Shown here: positions 5,800-6,492 of the stretch, in pieces
Layout: each line of letters starts with the position of its first letter
Position numbering within the stretch: the stretch's first letter is position 1
Assembly (NCBI RefSeq): GCF_041751335.1
Contig: NZ_JBGSXS010000134.1
Coordinates: 1-6,492 of the forward strand
DNA: 6,492 nucleotides
From: Aquiflexum sp041751335
Lineage (GTDB): Bacteria; Bacteroidota; Bacteroidia; Cytophagales; Cyclobacteriaceae
Direction: 5' to 3'
Program-made: the position numbers and the translations under genes
Notes under the pieces: generated by a model
Seen by the model: only the letters and a program-made list of their open reading frames with translations
Told to the model about the DNA's origin: nothing
Database searches by the model: none

Positions 5800-6492
5800 T
5801 TATTGTTTTTTCAATAAATTGAAATAATACACATTCAATTCATCGGAGTTGCTCTCGATAATATCCGGACGACCGTCACCATTGAGGTCTGCTGTGATGA
5901 TATCATACGTATCAAAAGATTCATCACTAAGCTGCATTTGTGTCCAACTTAATCCCTTGCCACCATTGACGAATACTGCGTTTGGCTCTCTGAAATTCCC
6001 CACTACGATATCCAACTCCCCATCTAAGTCCACATCTGCCATTGCAAGGGCAAATGAATTAGACTCACTGCTATCAAAAACAACTGATCTTGTGAATTTT
6101 AAATTTTTATCGCCGAAATAGATAATGTTGGGTTCTCCGATATTCGCAGTTATAATATCTAAAAATCCATCCCCATCTAAATCTGCCACTGCCACCGACC
6201 TGCTGTTATCTTTACCACTCCCGAAGGGAATTTTCTTTGAAAAATCGAGTTTTCCATCGTTTAAACAAATAAAATTCTGTTCATGCTGACGATTGGCTAG
6301 AACTAAATCCAAGTGGCCATCACCGTCCATATCCCCAACATCTACACATATCGTAGCATCATCACTTGTGCCAAAGGGAACAGAAATCGGGAAACTTCCC
6401 TTGCCGTCATTTAGACAAATTTCATTCTCCTTGCCACGATTGGTGATAAGATTATCAGTATACCCGTCATTGTTTATATCTGAAACTATGAT
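5800..6492 (-). CDS. FG-GAP/VCBS repeat beta-propeller protein, C-terminal fragment
   Basis: The frame is open from the right edge to TAA at 5802-5800, giving the last 230 residues; the true N-terminus is outside the window, so the Met encoded at 6330 (in a repeat, MDGDG) is not a start. Five calcium-binding-type loops of the form D-x-[DN]-x-D-G-x-x-D are visible at residues 5-13, 54-62, 104-112, 153-161 and 202-210 of the fragment, spaced 49-50 residues. Each is followed by a hydrophobic strand such as DIITAN or DIVVGN. This pattern is that of integrin-type FG-GAP/VCBS blades that form beta-propellers in exported proteins. No catalytic motif is seen, and it ends shortly after the last blade (NLLKKQ) with no type IX secretion sorting domain. 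It may serve as a binding or scaffold protein next to the following lipoprotein enzymes; that link is inference from the 30-base spacing. An N-terminal domain beyond the window could change the picture. Confidence 0.9.
   Translation of the reverse strand: MIVSDINNDGYTDNLITNRGKENEICLNDGKGSFPISVPFGTSDDATICVDVGDMDGDGHLDLVLANRQHEQNFICLNDGKLDFSKKIPFGSGKDNSRSVAVADLDGDGFLDIITANIGEPNIIYFGDKNLKFTRSVVFDSSESNSFALAMADVDLDGELDIVVGNFREPNAVFVNGGKGLSWTQMQLSDESFDTYDIITADLNGDGRPDIIESNSDELNVYYFNLLKKQ
5866..6480 (-). repeat. Five FG-GAP/VCBS calcium-loop repeats, about 147-150 bases apart
   Basis: The five Asp-rich loops are encoded at about 6480-6454 (DINNDGYTD), 6333-6307 (DMDGDGHLD), 6183-6157 (DLDGDGFLD), 6036-6010 (DVDLDGELD) and 5889-5863 (DLNGDGRPD). 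Units one and two also share ICLNDGK followed by a Phe and a Pro-Phe-Gly, pointing to duplication of the blade. At the nucleotide level the copies have diverged, so these are old protein repeats and not recent tandem DNA copies. Confidence 0.8.

Noticed and set aside
6328..6330. ATG as start of the FG-GAP protein
   Set aside because: The frame stays open to the right edge with another complete calcium loop and blade, so this Met lies within a repeat.
1..6492. CRISPR array, tRNA, insertion sequence or phage genes
   Set aside because: Coding frames fill nearly all of the window, the gaps are too short, and no direct-repeat arrays, cloverleaf sequences, transposase or terminal inverted repeats were seen.

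Overview
The window looks like chromosomal DNA from a free-living member of the Bacteroidota (Cytophagia/Flavobacteriia-like). The signs are an AT-rich base composition, start codons preceded by A-rich stretches instead of Shine-Dalgarno sequences, lipoprotein signals typical of the phylum, and a protein set (FG-GAP/VCBS repeats, secreted amidohydrolase, secreted creatininase-like enzyme) common there. The assignment is inferred from style; there is no rRNA or other phylogenetic marker in the window.

Every gene lies on the minus strand, so the reading order runs from high to low coordinates. It starts with the C-terminal part of an FG-GAP/VCBS repeat protein (6492-5800, cut by the window edge). 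Next come a 684-residue lipoprotein amidohydrolase (5769-3715), a lipoprotein RidA/YjgF-family protein (3695-3132), a secreted metallo-beta-lactamase-fold hydrolase (3112-2168) and a secreted creatininase-family amidohydrolase (2160-1240). After a 134-base gap comes an SLC13/DASS-type sodium-coupled anion transporter (1105 to the left edge, C-terminus missing). The gaps between the first five genes are 30, 19, 19 and 7 bases and no terminator is visible in them, so they are probably one transcript. The transporter may be part of it or have its own promoter.

The most striking point is that all four enzymes in the middle carry export signals: two lipoboxes and two cleavable signal peptides. Their families span amide/peptide-bond hydrolysis (amidohydrolase, creatininase, MBL fold) and imine/enamine hydrolysis (RidA), and an organic-anion transporter follows. 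A reasonable reading is an extracytoplasmic catabolic pathway that opens or trims a nitrogen-containing compound (cyclic amide, dipeptide or similar) in the periplasm or on the cell surface, with a carboxylate product imported by the transporter. The substrate cannot be read from the sequence.

No tRNA, rRNA, CRISPR array, insertion sequence, phage gene or origin was seen. The only non-coding stretch of any size is 1106-1239.
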